Shown: positions 30,980-41,730, counted from the first letter of the stretch. The stretch is 64,000 bases of DNA from Bacteroidota bacterium (GCA_015222055.1 JADFUR010000019.1:53770-117769); one strand, 5' to 3'. Program-made: numbers and translations. Notes: a model not told the origin generated them from the letters alone.

Positions 30980-31384
30980 TTAAATTCTAATTTCTTCTAA
31001 TTTATCAACCAAAGTATTAACAAAATTTGTTAATGGTTTTTTAGCAACCATTTTAAGCATTGCATTTAATTCTGCTTTAATTGTAAGTCTCACACGGATA
31101 TCATTTTCAGCTACTTTTTTAAGTTGTATCCAAAAATTAAAATTAAAAGGTACTTTTTCATCATTCATAATTTTGATTAAAGAGAGTGGCTTTCGTTCAA
31201 TAATTCTCATGCCAAAATCACCAATCTTGTCAATTGTAAAATTACAAGTGTCTTCTGTTGCAACATAATTCTTTACTTTTTCATGAGGTATGAAATTATT
31301 AAAATTACTAAATTTGCTTAATAAGTTATATACTTTTTCGTCAGAGCAGTTAATTTTTCCTATTCTACTTTCAATTGTTGTCAT
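30980..31384 (-). CDS. SRPBCC (START-like) family protein
   Basis: TTIESRIGKINCSDEKVYNLLSKFSNFNNFIPHEK...; adjacent to pyrE. Confidence 0.7.
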   Translation of the reverse strand: MTTIESRIGKINCSDEKVYNLLSKFSNFNNFIPHEKVKNYVATEDTCNFTIDKIGDFGMRIIERKPLSLIKIMNDEKVPFNFNFWIQLKKVAENDIRVRLTIKAELNAMLKMVAKKPLTNFVNTLVDKLEEIRI

Positions 31385-31419
31385 TATTTTTATTTCAAAC
31401 TATTTTATTATAAATTATT

Positions 31420-32064
31420 TTAAAGTGTAGCTGTCCAATTTTCGGGGTCTGTTCTCCATTTTTTTAATGAAACCAAATCACTATCTGTAACTAAATTATT
31501 TTTATGGGCATAACTAATTAATGTTTCATAATCTGATAGTGTGATAAGTTTACAATCGGCATTTTTAAAATTTTCTTCCGCAATTTTAAATCCATAGGTA
31601 AAAATTGCCAACATTCCCAACACATTACAACCTGCTTTTCTTAATGCATCAACAGCCTTAAGACTGCTTGCACCTGTCGAAACAAGATCTTCAATTACCA
31701 AAACAGTTTGTCCCTTTGTTACTACTCCTTCAATTAAATTTTCAAGACCGTGTTTTTTTGGCGATGACCTCACATATACAAATGGTAATCCTAAACAATC
31801 GGCAACCAAGGCTCCTTGTGCAATTGCTCCTGTTGCTACGCCTGCAACAACATCAACTTCACCAAAATTGTTTTTTATAGCATTTACAAACTCTTCTTTA
31901 ATAAAATTTCTCGTCTCTGGGTATGACAAAGTCTTACGATTATCGCAATAAATTGGCGATTTTAATCCTGATGCCCATGTAAAATAATTTGCAAGATTGA
32001 TTTTTATTGCGTTAATTTGTAATAAGAGTTTTGCAATTTTTAATGATTGTTCTTTTTTATTCAT
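31420..32064 (-). CDS. pyrE: orotate phosphoribosyltransferase
   Basis: FTWASGLKSPIYCDNRKTLSYPETR; VLVIEDLVSTGASSLKAVDALRKAG. Confidence 0.94.
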   Translation of the reverse strand: MNKKEQSLKIAKLLLQINAIKINLANYFTWASGLKSPIYCDNRKTLSYPETRNFIKEEFVNAIKNNFGEVDVVAGVATGAIAQGALVADCLGLPFVYVRSSPKKHGLENLIEGVVTKGQTVLVIEDLVSTGASSLKAVDALRKAGCNVLGMLAIFTYGFKIAEENFKNADCKLITLSDYETLISYAHKNNLVTDSDLVSLKKWRTDPENWTATL

Positions 32065-32073
32065 AACACTAAG

Positions 32074-32691
32074 ATGTATAAAATTTATTTCGGCGACAAT
32101 ATCCTATTTTTGACCAACAATTACAAAAAAAACTACGAAAATAATTTTGGCTTATTTTTCCAATTTTATTCTGGCATGAATTTTCAGTTACTTATTGATT
32201 TATTTGAAAACAATAAGACGTTAAAACAGCTATTTGTTTTCAACAATAATTTAGAAGAAATGTTTGCTGAATTTAAAACAGGATTTCAATTTATTGAGGC
32301 TGCCGGAGGTTTGGTTTTTAACAAAAAAGGAGAAATACTTTTTATCAAAAGAAGAGGAAAATGGGACTTACCAAAAGGCAAAGTTGAACCAAAAGAAGAG
32401 TGCCATAATGCAGCCTTAAGAGAAACCACCGAAGAGTGCGGTATAACAAATATGGAAATTACAAGCATACTTTGCTCAACTTATCACACTTATTATATTG
32501 AAGAACAGAAAGTTCTGAAAAAAACTTTCTGGTATAAAATGGAATATAGCGACCACGAAGAACTTAAACCACAACAAGAAGAAGATATTACTTTTGCCAA
32601 ATGGTTTAATAAATCGGAGCTTAAAACTATTACGGATAATACTTATCCTTCAATTATTGATGTTTTAAAAGACGCAAATTTAATTTCTTAA
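32074..32691 (+). CDS. NUDIX hydrolase
   Basis: GKWDLPKGKVEPKEECHNAALRETTEECGI Nudix box. ATG 32074 avoids the overlap with pyrE implied by the track start at 32047. Confidence 0.88.
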   Translation: MYKIYFGDNILFLTNNYKKNYENNFGLFFQFYSGMNFQLLIDLFENNKTLKQLFVFNNNLEEMFAEFKTGFQFIEAAGGLVFNKKGEILFIKRRGKWDLPKGKVEPKEECHNAALRETTEECGITNMEITSILCSTYHTYYIEEQKVLKKTFWYKMEYSDHEELKPQQEEDITFAKWFNKSELKTITDNTYPSIIDVLKDANLIS

Positions 32692-34083
32692 TCTTATCAT
32701 TTTTGAAAAATAATGTTCAAAATGTTCTCTTGGCGAATAGGCGGGACACATACTAAGCTTTCCTGAAGGATTAATTAAATAATACATTGGAGTCGTTTTT
32801 ATCTTATATTTTTTTAGCACATCAGGCTGATTTCCAACGTGTAACAAATCCCAGTCATAAGCATTTTCTTTAAAATATTTTATACAATCTGAAAAATTAT
32901 CCTCAATTGAAATTGTAAGTATTACAAGCTTATCATCTTTTTCTTCATCCAATTTTTTTAATAATTCTAAATCTTGTTTACATGTAAAACTTAAAGTTGT
33001 TATAAAATTTAAATAAACATATTTACCTTTATAATTGTTCAAATTCTTTAAAACACTGTCGCTGTTATACAACTCAAATTTAGGTGCGTTAAAACCACTA
33101 CGCAATTGTGTTACTTCTTTCTTAATATTAGTTGCAATAATTTTATTTTCATTAATATTAGTTGATATTTTAACAGAATCTAAGGTGTAAAATAAGCTCG
33201 ACGAAGGAAAATCATTATTGCTAAAAGCATCGAGTAAGCCCTTTAGAATAACTAAGTCTTTAAGATTATCGTCGTTAGCAAAAGCCAGATTGTTGTCAAG
33301 GGTCTTTTTTATATAAAAAGGGCTTTTGGCATAGGCAATGTCGGAAAAAAGCCTTTCACCTTCTTTAGTATTTATATAATCAGAAAAAAAATTTTGATAT
33401 AACTGATTAAACAAATCCATATATGCAATATTGTTGTAAAGAAGTGGCTGGTTTGAAAAATAATATTTTGTTACATACTTCACATCCCTTTGAAAAGATA
33501 AAAATTTAAGAAAGGCGAATTTATATTTTTTATAATTAACAAAATACTGATTATTGTATCTCGAAAAAAGCGAATCAATGCTTGAAATAAGCGAATCAAT
33601 TTCCTTGTTATATGACTGATGGTAAATGCCATAAAAATTTTTAGCTAAATAATCTTCGTATATATAATCGAAATCGCGAATAAGAAAATTCAAATCGGCA
33701 GGTGTTTTGTTTATTATACCAACATAATACTCGCTCTTTTCAAAAAAAGGATTTAGCTTGTCGGGGATAGATTTTTTACTTTTTTCAGGTAATACAATTT
33801 CGTAAGTAGAATCCGGTTCAACAAATAAAACCACTTTATAAACACCTAAAGGTGCAAAAATATATTTCGTGTTTTCAATTTCTAATTTGAATAAAAAATC
33901 ACCATTCTGACAAACTTTACACTCGCAAACTTTCTTTTCTTTATAAGTAATTAAATCAGAATACGTATAAAAAATTAAGCTATCGCCAGCATGTGAAGGT
34001 GCATTGCCTTTAATTGTTACATTTTGGCTATGCAGATTTATTGCAAACAGTAAAAAAAAAATAATCAAAAACTTAATCTTCAT
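32680..34083 (-). CDS. exported thioredoxin-like (TlpA/peroxiredoxin-fold) protein
   Basis: Signal peptide; C-terminal domain NAPKFELYNSDSVLKNLNNYKGKYVYLNFITTLSFTCKQDLELLKKL...KYKIKTTPMYYLINPSGKL. Confidence 0.75.
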   Translation of the reverse strand: MKIKFLIIFFLLFAINLHSQNVTIKGNAPSHAGDSLIFYTYSDLITYKEKKVCECKVCQNGDFLFKLEIENTKYIFAPLGVYKVVLFVEPDSTYEIVLPEKSKKSIPDKLNPFFEKSEYYVGIINKTPADLNFLIRDFDYIYEDYLAKNFYGIYHQSYNKEIDSLISSIDSLFSRYNNQYFVNYKKYKFAFLKFLSFQRDVKYVTKYYFSNQPLLYNNIAYMDLFNQLYQNFFSDYINTKEGERLFSDIAYAKSPFYIKKTLDNNLAFANDDNLKDLVILKGLLDAFSNNDFPSSSLFYTLDSVKISTNINENKIIATNIKKEVTQLRSGFNAPKFELYNSDSVLKNLNNYKGKYVYLNFITTLSFTCKQDLELLKKLDEEKDDKLVILTISIEDNFSDCIKYFKENAYDWDLLHVGNQPDVLKKYKIKTTPMYYLINPSGKLSMCPAYSPREHFEHYFSKMIRLRN

Positions 34084-34544
34084 TGTTTGTTGATTTTTAA
34101 ACCTTCAGGCAAAAACATACTTGCATCACCACCGTGGCGAATAATATCGCGAACAATGGTTGAATTAACAGCTGTGGTTTCCGGTGTTGTTAATAAAAAC
34201 AAAGTTTCAATATCTGTCATTGCTTTATTCATTTGTGCAATTGAACGCTCATATTCGAAATCAATTGATGTTCGTAAACCCCTTAAAATATATTTTGCAT
34301 TAACTTTTTTACAAAAATCAACAGTTAATTCATCATAATGAGTAACGCTTACCTTTGGCTCGTTTTCAAAAGTCTGCTTAATCCAGTTTATTCTATCTTC
34401 TAACGTAAAATATCCTTTTTTATTTGAATTGTAACCTATAGCAATAATAATTTTATCGAAAATAGGCAAAGCTCGTTTTACTATTGATTCATGTCCAATG
34501 GTTATTGGGTCGAACGATCCGGGAAATAAAGCTATTTTTTCCAT
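34080..34544 (-). CDS. coaD: phosphopantetheine adenylyltransferase
   Basis: IALFPGSFDPITIGHESIVKRAL; YILRGLRTSIDFEYERSIAQMN; STIVRDIIRHGGD. Confidence 0.94.
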   Translation of the reverse strand: MEKIALFPGSFDPITIGHESIVKRALPIFDKIIIAIGYNSNKKGYFTLEDRINWIKQTFENEPKVSVTHYDELTVDFCKKVNAKYILRGLRTSIDFEYERSIAQMNKAMTDIETLFLLTTPETTAVNSTIVRDIIRHGGDASMFLPEGLKINKQ

Positions 34545-34794
34545 CTTATTTATATTGTCTTATTAGCGTCATTATTGAATATTCTTTAATTTACAAATAT
34601 CATAAATAATATTAACAGTTCATAAAAATTATGAATTTGAAAACTGCCATATTTGAATTTCTTATAAAACAATTTAAAAATTCGTTTTTAATTAATAATT
34701 TTAAGCGAAATAGTATTAACTAATTATATAATTGAGATAAGACACAGTGATGTGGATTAATTAGATATTGTCAGCTAGTCAAGAGAACCAACTT

Positions 34795-35613
34795 ATGAAT
34801 AAGAATGAAATAGATAATAGAATGAGTTATCTACTAAATAATGTACCTATCCTATACCAATATATGGATGTTCCTGATGCTAAATCATTATTAAAGAACT
34901 CAAAAATTTTGTTGAAAAATTCATTATATTTTAATGACCCCTATGATTGTTTCGATGGATTAATTAAATTCGGTATAGTTCCCAAATCATATAGATCAAA
35001 TTTAATAAATAAACAAAAATCACATTTAAATAGAAATAAGCGAAGATTTGAAATAAAAAAATTAAATAAAAAACCAGATTCTGAAATAATTAAATCAATT
35101 AGAGATTATGCATTACCTAAAGAAAAATCTAAATGTGGAATTTCTTGTTTTAGTGAAAAAGGAGACGATTTACTAATGTGGTCTCATTATTCAAATTCAC
35201 ATAAAGGGGTTTGCTTTGGATTTGATTTAGATACATTTCATCTTGGGTTGAAAACATTAAGCCATCAACACAAAATTCTTCTTCCAATTAATTATTCAGA
35301 AGAAATAATACCTTTAGATTTCTTTCAAGATGAATTATCTCCTATAATTAATTTACTAATAACAAAGTCCGTTTGTTGGAAATATGAGAAAGAGATTAGA
35401 TTAATAGTAACAAATATTGATTTAAAAAATAAAAAAAAAGAATTTCTTGGTTTTGATAATACTTCTATCTCAAAAATTTACCTTGGCTGTAAAAATGAAG
35501 AAGAAAAATTTTTTATTAATTTTTGCAAAAAAAATTTACCTAAAGTTAAAATATATAAGATGCAATTAAATAAAAATTCATTCCAGTTAAACCCTATTTT
35601 GATTAATAAATAA
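34795..35613 (+). CDS. DUF2971 domain-containing protein
   Basis: LYFNDPYDCFDG; CGISCFSEKGDDLLMWSHYSNSHKGVCFGFDLD. ATG 34795 preferred over the alternative start at 34768. Confidence 0.8.
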   Translation: MNKNEIDNRMSYLLNNVPILYQYMDVPDAKSLLKNSKILLKNSLYFNDPYDCFDGLIKFGIVPKSYRSNLINKQKSHLNRNKRRFEIKKLNKKPDSEIIKSIRDYALPKEKSKCGISCFSEKGDDLLMWSHYSNSHKGVCFGFDLDTFHLGLKTLSHQHKILLPINYSEEIIPLDFFQDELSPIINLLITKSVCWKYEKEIRLIVTNIDLKNKKKEFLGFDNTSISKIYLGCKNEEEKFFINFCKKNLPKVKIYKMQLNKNSFQLNPILINK

Positions 35614-35754
35614 AACCCGCCGCCGTTAACGCAGAGTTGTATCTCAGAACCAAAAAATTCAAACCCAAATAAATTTCAAAAAACATTCTTTCACTAAATT
35701 TGCCATTTAAAAAATTATTTACAAACAGGGTCTGCAAAAAAACCAACAAATTTA

Positions 35755-35858
35755 TTCGTCATTGCGATCCGCCAGCCGGCGGAGAAGCAATCTGTAAATC
35801 AAGGGATTGTTTCGTTCCCGATTTTTCGGGACAGGCTGTTCCTCCTCGCAATGACGAA
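35755..35858. repeat. MITE-like dispersed intergenic element, copy 2 (intact)
   Basis: 13-bp terminal inverted repeats ttcgtcattgcga...tcgcaatgacgaa with nested hairpins tccgccagccggcgga, gaagcaatc...ggattgtttc, tcccgatttttcggga. Confidence 0.85.
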
Positions 35859-36078
35859 AAAATTGCGTTTCTTGCAGACACTAAATATTTTAACCAAATC
35901 CTAATTTGGTAATCATATATTTAAATAAAAACTTTCATTTGCCGATTTGAAATGCACTTATAAACATTGGTCTCTAATAATAGGCCTATCAAATTACAAC
36001 AAAAAGACTTCTCAAAAAGCTTTCGTTTTATTAACTTGCAAAAATTAATTAGGTGAAACATAAAATAAAATATCAGCT

Positions 36079-38595
36079 ATGAAAAAACTAAGCATAATTT
36101 TCATTCTTACAATTTTCGTTCAATTATTATGGGCTCAAAAAAGCGTTGAAATAAAAAAATGGAATGTTACAAACCCACAAAAAATCAATTTACCTGCCTT
36201 TTCAGCTGTTAAAAATATTGAAGGAGAAACTTTTAAAAGAACCAATTTATTAATCAATACTAAGGTCAATTTTAACAATAAATCATTAATCTGGAAAACC
36301 ATTGAAGTAGCTGAAGATAGCATTATTTTGAATAAACCGGATAGTAATAATCTTGTTTTGTTCATTGCTTATTTATCTGTTGACAGATGGACAAAAGGAA
36401 ATCTAAACCTTAAGCTAAATGCTTATTATGAAATTTATGTTGATGATGAATTAGTTAAAACGAAAAAGAAAGCCGATTTAAAAAACAATAAAATTGAGTT
36501 AAAACTGAATTTAGGAAATCACAAACTTGCCATTAAAGCAATTACTGCTAACGAAAACTTAAAACTTGCAGCTGATTTTGAATATTCAAAAGATTTTAAT
36601 AATTGTAATGCCACTGCAAGCTTAAATAACAAAAAATATTATACCATCAATGATGTGTTGGAAGGAAAAAACGTATCGTCTGCGGAAATATCTCCTTCAG
36701 GAAAATATGTTTTAATAAATTTTTCGGAAACCATTCACAATAGTGGCAAAGCCAAAAGATATTCTAAAATTTACAATCTCGAAAAAAACAAAAATATTAG
36801 CATCTTGAGAAACAAAAATATTTCCAATGTCAGCTGGTTGCCAAAAACAGATAAGCTCACATACTCTTCATCATTTGAAAAAAAATCGGAAATATTCGTG
36901 TTCGATTTACAAAGCGGAGAAGAAAAATCTATTGTTAAAGGCATTGAAAATTTATCAAACTTTGCATGGTCGCCAAACGAGGATTATATTATTTATTCAG
37001 ACTATATTAAAGCTAAAAAACCGGGGGATTTAAAACGAGTATATGGAGCAGACGATCGTTTACCGTATTTTCGCAATCGCTCTTTCTTGCATAAAGTTGA
37101 CGTAATCTCCGGAAATGTTACTCAGATAACCGCCGGCAATCTTTCTGCAAATTTACAGGATATTAATCCTGATGGAACAAAAATACTGTTTTCAACTTCA
37201 AAAATGGATTATGCAGAAGTGCCTTTTCGCAAGCAAAACTTATACGAGATGGATGTTAACACTTTTGATTTAAAAACTATTTGGGAAGATAAAATATATA
37301 GCGGCTACTGTCAATATTCTCCCGATGGAGCAAAACTTCTGGTACAAGGTTCGCCCGAATGTTTTGGCAAGATTGGTGTTAATGTTAGCGAAGGAAAAAT
37401 ACCAAACGACTACGACAATCAACTTTATTTTTACGACTTAGCAACAAAAAAAGCAACATCAATAAGCAAAAATTTCGACCCTGCAATTAACAATGCATAC
37501 TGGAGCAAGAATAATAATATTTATGTTTCAGCAGCAGAAAAAGACTATGTTAATCTGTATAAATACAATCAAAAATCAAAATCTTTTAACAAACTAAAAT
37601 TATCTGTTGAAGTTTTGGGAAATATTAATTATTCCTACAACAAACCATTAGCAGTTTATACAGGGACAAGCATTTCTACTCCAAAAAAATTATACTTGCT
37701 CAATCTGAAAAAACAAACAAGCACCCTACTTTCGTTTCCTGAAAAAGAAAGATTTGCCAATATTGAATTTGGGAAAACAGAAAAATGGAACTTTGTAAAT
37801 AAAAGCGGAACAACAATTTACGGTCGTGTTTATTATCCACCATTCTATGACGCAAACAAAAAATATCCTGTAATAGTAAATTTTTATGGGGGCACATCTC
37901 CTATTGAGCGTTCGTTTGGCGGTCGTTATCCAATAAACAACTGGGCATCCAACGGATATATTGTTTATGTTTTGCAACCAAGTGGTGCAACAGGTTTTGG
38001 TCAAAATTTTTCTGCTTTGCACGTTAACGGCTGGGGCTTCGATCCTATTGATGATATTATTGACGGAACAAAAAAATTCTTAAAAACTCATTCCTCAGCA
38101 GATTCTAAAAATGTTGGATGTATAGGTGCTTCGTATGGCGGATACACAACAATGTTTATTCAGACACAAACGAACATTTTCAAAACCGCCGTTTCACATG
38201 CAGGAATTAGTTCAATAAGCAGTTACTGGGGCGAAGGATATTGGGGATACACTTACAATACCTGTGCAGCGAAATACAGCTATCCATGGAGCAGACAAGA
38301 TATGTATGTAAAAAACAGTGCTCTTTACAATGCTGATAAATTTCAAAACTCAATTCTTTTATTACACGGAACATCAGACACAAATGTTCCTGTTGGAGAA
38401 AGTTTGCAATATTATGCTGCTTTAAATATTTTGGGTAAAGATGTTGAAATGGTTTTAGTCGACGGACAGAATCACTGGATATTAGATTACCAAAAACGCA
38501 TAAAATGGCACTACACAATTATTTCATGGTTTGATAAAAAATTAAAAAACCAACCACAACAATGGAATGATATGTATCCTGACAAAAATTTATAA
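36079..38595 (+). CDS. exported S9 family (prolyl oligopeptidase/DPP-like) serine peptidase
   Basis: GASYGGYTTMF (Ser), HGTSDTNVPVGES (Asp), DGQNHWI (His); N-terminal propeller. Confidence 0.9.
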   Translation: MKKLSIIFILTIFVQLLWAQKSVEIKKWNVTNPQKINLPAFSAVKNIEGETFKRTNLLINTKVNFNNKSLIWKTIEVAEDSIILNKPDSNNLVLFIAYLSVDRWTKGNLNLKLNAYYEIYVDDELVKTKKKADLKNNKIELKLNLGNHKLAIKAITANENLKLAADFEYSKDFNNCNATASLNNKKYYTINDVLEGKNVSSAEISPSGKYVLINFSETIHNSGKAKRYSKIYNLEKNKNISILRNKNISNVSWLPKTDKLTYSSSFEKKSEIFVFDLQSGEEKSIVKGIENLSNFAWSPNEDYIIYSDYIKAKKPGDLKRVYGADDRLPYFRNRSFLHKVDVISGNVTQITAGNLSANLQDINPDGTKILFSTSKMDYAEVPFRKQNLYEMDVNTFDLKTIWEDKIYSGYCQYSPDGAKLLVQGSPECFGKIGVNVSEGKIPNDYDNQLYFYDLATKKATSISKNFDPAINNAYWSKNNNIYVSAAEKDYVNLYKYNQKSKSFNKLKLSVEVLGNINYSYNKPLAVYTGTSISTPKKLYLLNLKKQTSTLLSFPEKERFANIEFGKTEKWNFVNKSGTTIYGRVYYPPFYDANKKYPVIVNFYGGTSPIERSFGGRYPINNWASNGYIVYVLQPSGATGFGQNFSALHVNGWGFDPIDDIIDGTKKFLKTHSSADSKNVGCIGASYGGYTTMFIQTQTNIFKTAVSHAGISSISSYWGEGYWGYTYNTCAAKYSYPWSRQDMYVKNSALYNADKFQNSILLLHGTSDTNVPVGESLQYYAALNILGKDVEMVLVDGQNHWILDYQKRIKWHYTIISWFDKKLKNQPQQWNDMYPDKNL

Positions 38596-38618
38596 AAAGA
38601 CACTAATTATAAATCATC

Positions 38619-40268
38619 ATGAAAAAAACACTGTCAACATTTTTTTTGCTAACAGTTTTCAATTTTATCTGTTTCGCATATTCGGGAGAAATAGTTAAAT
38701 CTTTTAGCACGCCGGGAAACTATCCTACAGGCCTTTGTTTCGATGGAGAAAACCTTTGGCTATCCGACCGTGGAACAGATAAAATTTATTGTCTGAATTC
38801 TGAAACAGGCGAAATCATTAAACAAATAGAATCTCCTGCTTACTGGCCCATGGGCTTAGCCTGGGACGGCAAATATCTTTGGAATGCCGATTACAGAGGA
38901 AGAACAGACAAGTCGGAAGATTTAGACGGAATGATATTTCAAATAGACCCAAAAGACGGAACAATATTAAAAACCCTGCAAGCTCCTTCAAAAAGTCCAA
39001 AAGGAATATGCTGGGATGGCAAATATCTTTGGTGTGTTGACGATAGAAGCGATAAAGTTATTCAGTTTAATAAAGATGACGGAACAACCATAAAATCGTT
39101 CAAATCACCCGCAAAAGACCCTAAAGGTATTACTTTTGACGGTAAATATTTATGGATTTCCGACCGTGAAACAGATGAAATTTATATGCTTGACCCAAAA
39201 ACCGGCTATGTAATTGTAATTCTCGATGCTCCCGGAAATTATGTTCATGGTTTAGCTGTTAATGATAAAAAACTGTGGGCTGTGGATTATGAAGACAATA
39301 AAATTTATCAACTAAAAATTAAAGATTCTGAAAAATTTGTACGCAAAGATAAAGAATCACATAAAATGATTTATAATCATAACGTTACATGCTATGGTCC
39401 GGGTAAAATCAAAACCCTTGACGTAAACATTGCTTTGCCCGAAGACAGAGATAATCAGACTATATTAAGCAAACCTGAATATAACATTAAACCAACAAAA
39501 ATTATTACTGATAAATGGGGACAAAAAACCGCATTGTTCCAATTTAAAGATATTAAACCCGGCGAAAAAAAAGAGATACAATTTACAACAACCTTTGAAT
39601 CTTATAATGTTCGCTACTTTATTTATCCTGAGAACATTGGTTACTTGAAAGATATCCCCAAAAATATTACTGAGAAATATCTTGTTGACGATGAAAAATA
39701 TCAGATAAACAGTAAGGTAATTCAAGAAACAATAAAAACAGTTGTTGGCGACGAAAAAAACCCATACTGGATATTACGAAAAATTCATCAATACCTTATT
39801 GGTCATCTACATTATGTTATGGATGGCTATTGGGATACTGCACCCACCGTAATAACAAACGGTCATGGTTCCTGCTCAGAATATTCATTCACTTTTATTG
39901 CTCTATGCAGAGCCGCCGGACTTCCAGCAAGATATGTTGGCTCAACCTGGGACAGAAAAGAACTAGCATATATGGATGACGTTTTTCATCGTTGGGTTGA
40001 AATTTATTTACCAAACTACGGTTGGATTCCAACTGATCCAACACATGGTGATAGAACATTGCCACGCGACCAGGCTTATCCAATAGGTATGGTAAGAAAT
40101 TCGGCACTTATAACAACACAATCAGGTGGTGGCTCATCAACAATGGGATGGACTTATAACAGCAATGAAACTTATACTACCGAGCCCAAAACTAATGTTA
40201 ATGTTACTAATTACGCCGATTGGGATAAAATTGATGTAAAAAATATTGTTAAAGAAAAAAATAAATAA
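38619..40268 (+). CDS. exported beta-propeller + transglutaminase-like domain protein
   Basis: Repeated GLCFDGENLWLSDRGTDKIYCLNSETG blades; NGHGSCSEYSFTFIALCRAAGLPARYV and FHRWVEIYLPNYGWIPTDPT transglutaminase core. Confidence 0.88.
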   Translation: MKKTLSTFFLLTVFNFICFAYSGEIVKSFSTPGNYPTGLCFDGENLWLSDRGTDKIYCLNSETGEIIKQIESPAYWPMGLAWDGKYLWNADYRGRTDKSEDLDGMIFQIDPKDGTILKTLQAPSKSPKGICWDGKYLWCVDDRSDKVIQFNKDDGTTIKSFKSPAKDPKGITFDGKYLWISDRETDEIYMLDPKTGYVIVILDAPGNYVHGLAVNDKKLWAVDYEDNKIYQLKIKDSEKFVRKDKESHKMIYNHNVTCYGPGKIKTLDVNIALPEDRDNQTILSKPEYNIKPTKIITDKWGQKTALFQFKDIKPGEKKEIQFTTTFESYNVRYFIYPENIGYLKDIPKNITEKYLVDDEKYQINSKVIQETIKTVVGDEKNPYWILRKIHQYLIGHLHYVMDGYWDTAPTVITNGHGSCSEYSFTFIALCRAAGLPARYVGSTWDRKELAYMDDVFHRWVEIYLPNYGWIPTDPTHGDRTLPRDQAYPIGMVRNSALITTQSGGGSSTMGWTYNSNETYTTEPKTNVNVTNYADWDKIDVKNIVKEKNK

Positions 40269-40273
40269 TAAAA

Positions 40274-41068
40274 ATGCAAGAAAGACACTCAAACAGAAAG
40301 CAATACTTTAAAGAACAATCAATAACTACTGAAAAATATGTTATTCCTTATATTGAAGAACGCTTAACAATAAACGAATCTACAAGAGTATTAGAAATTG
40401 GATGTGGAATAGGCGGTAATTTATTACCATTTATAAAAAAAGGCTGCCAAGTAACTGGTGTTGATATTATTGACAAACAAATAAAAAGAGCAAAACAGTA
40501 TATTGAAGAAATTGTTCCAAATTCAAACACCAAACTAATAAGTAATGACATTTACAATGTTACTGTTGAAGACATAGGAACTTTCGATTTAATAGTTATG
40601 AGAGATGTAATTGAGCACATACATAATCAGGAACGCTTTTTCGCTTATGTGAAAACTTTTCTAAAACCCGAAGGTCAAATATTTCTCGGTTATCCTCCTT
40701 GGTGTATGCCTTTTGGCGGTCATCATCAAATATGTAAAAGCAAATTACTAAGTCACCTGCCGTTCTTTCATCTTTTAAACAAGTCCCTCTATAAATGGGT
40801 TATGAAAGCTTTTAAAGAAAAAAAAGTTACCATTGATTCTTTATTAGAAATAAAAGAAACCGGTATAAGTATAAATAGATTTGAAAAAATCATAAAGCAT
40901 GAAAATTATGTTTTCACAAAAAAAGACTTTTATTTTTTCAACCCTAATTACGAAATAAAATTCGGTTTAAAACCTCGCAAACAGAATAAAATTATCGCTT
41001 CAATTCCCTATATAAGAGATTTTTTTTCTACAGGTTGTTATTGCTTAATTAAAAAAAAACTCAATTGA
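40274..41068 (+). CDS. class I SAM-dependent methyltransferase
   Basis: VLEIGCGIGGNLLPFIKKGCQVTGVDI; FDLIVMRDVIEHI. Confidence 0.88.
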   Translation: MQERHSNRKQYFKEQSITTEKYVIPYIEERLTINESTRVLEIGCGIGGNLLPFIKKGCQVTGVDIIDKQIKRAKQYIEEIVPNSNTKLISNDIYNVTVEDIGTFDLIVMRDVIEHIHNQERFFAYVKTFLKPEGQIFLGYPPWCMPFGGHHQICKSKLLSHLPFFHLLNKSLYKWVMKAFKEKKVTIDSLLEIKETGISINRFEKIIKHENYVFTKKDFYFFNPNYEIKFGLKPRKQNKIIASIPYIRDFFSTGCYCLIKKKLN

Positions 41069-41076
41069 TTTAATTT

Positions 41077-41730
41077 ATGAATCAAGAAAAAGTAATACAA
41101 AATACTATTGATTATGTAAAAACCACTTTGGCTAATGCCGAAGGAGGACACGATTGGTGGCATATTTACAGGGTTTGGAAATTATCTCAACAAATTGCAA
41201 AAACAGAAACCGTTGATTTGTTTGTTGTTGAACTAGGTGCTTTGCTTCACGATATTGCAGACTCAAAATTTAATTCTGGAGACGAAAAAATTGGTCCTCG
41301 CAAAGCACGTGAATTTTTAAGTTCACTTGAGGTGAAAGAAGAAATTATCGTTCATATAGAAAATATTATTGCAAACATCTCATTCAAAGGAGGAAAAGAA
41401 ACCCAAAAATTCAAATCACCCGAACTTGATGTTATTCAAGATGCCGACAGACTCGACGCAATGGGTGCAATTGGCATTGCAAGAGCTTTTAATTACGGAG
41501 GATTTAAAAACAGACAAATATATAATCCTGATATAAAACCAAATTTAAACCTAACAAAACAAGAATATAAAAACAGCACAGCCCCCACTCTCAACCATTT
41601 CTACGAAAAACTTCTTTTATTAAAAAACCTCATGAACACAAAAACAGGCAAAAAAATTGCTGTTCACAGACATGAATTTATGCAACAATTCCTTGATGAG
41701 TTTTATGATGAGTGGGATGGGGAGTTGTAA
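41077..41730 (+). CDS. HD-domain phosphohydrolase
   Basis: GGHDWWHIYRVWKLSQQIA; LGALLHDIADSKF; DADRLDAMGAIGIARAF. Confidence 0.9.
   Translation: MNQEKVIQNTIDYVKTTLANAEGGHDWWHIYRVWKLSQQIAKTETVDLFVVELGALLHDIADSKFNSGDEKIGPRKAREFLSSLEVKEEIIVHIENIIANISFKGGKETQKFKSPELDVIQDADRLDAMGAIGIARAFNYGGFKNRQIYNPDIKPNLNLTKQEYKNSTAPTLNHFYEKLLLLKNLMNTKTGKKIAVHRHEFMQQFLDEFYDEWDGEL

Noticed and set aside
32047-32064. Overlap of divergent pyrE and NUDIX starts
   Set aside because: Resolved by using ATG 32074 for the NUDIX gene, so not a real overlap
35700-35912. ORF 35700..35912 (70 aa, ...RHCDPPAGGEAICKSRDCFVPDFSGQAVPPRNDEK...)
   Set aside because: Produced by translating the MITE-like repeat; a spurious ORF
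37700-38518. Antisense ORFs opposite the S9 peptidase
   Set aside because: Overlap strongly supported coding sequence; no motifs
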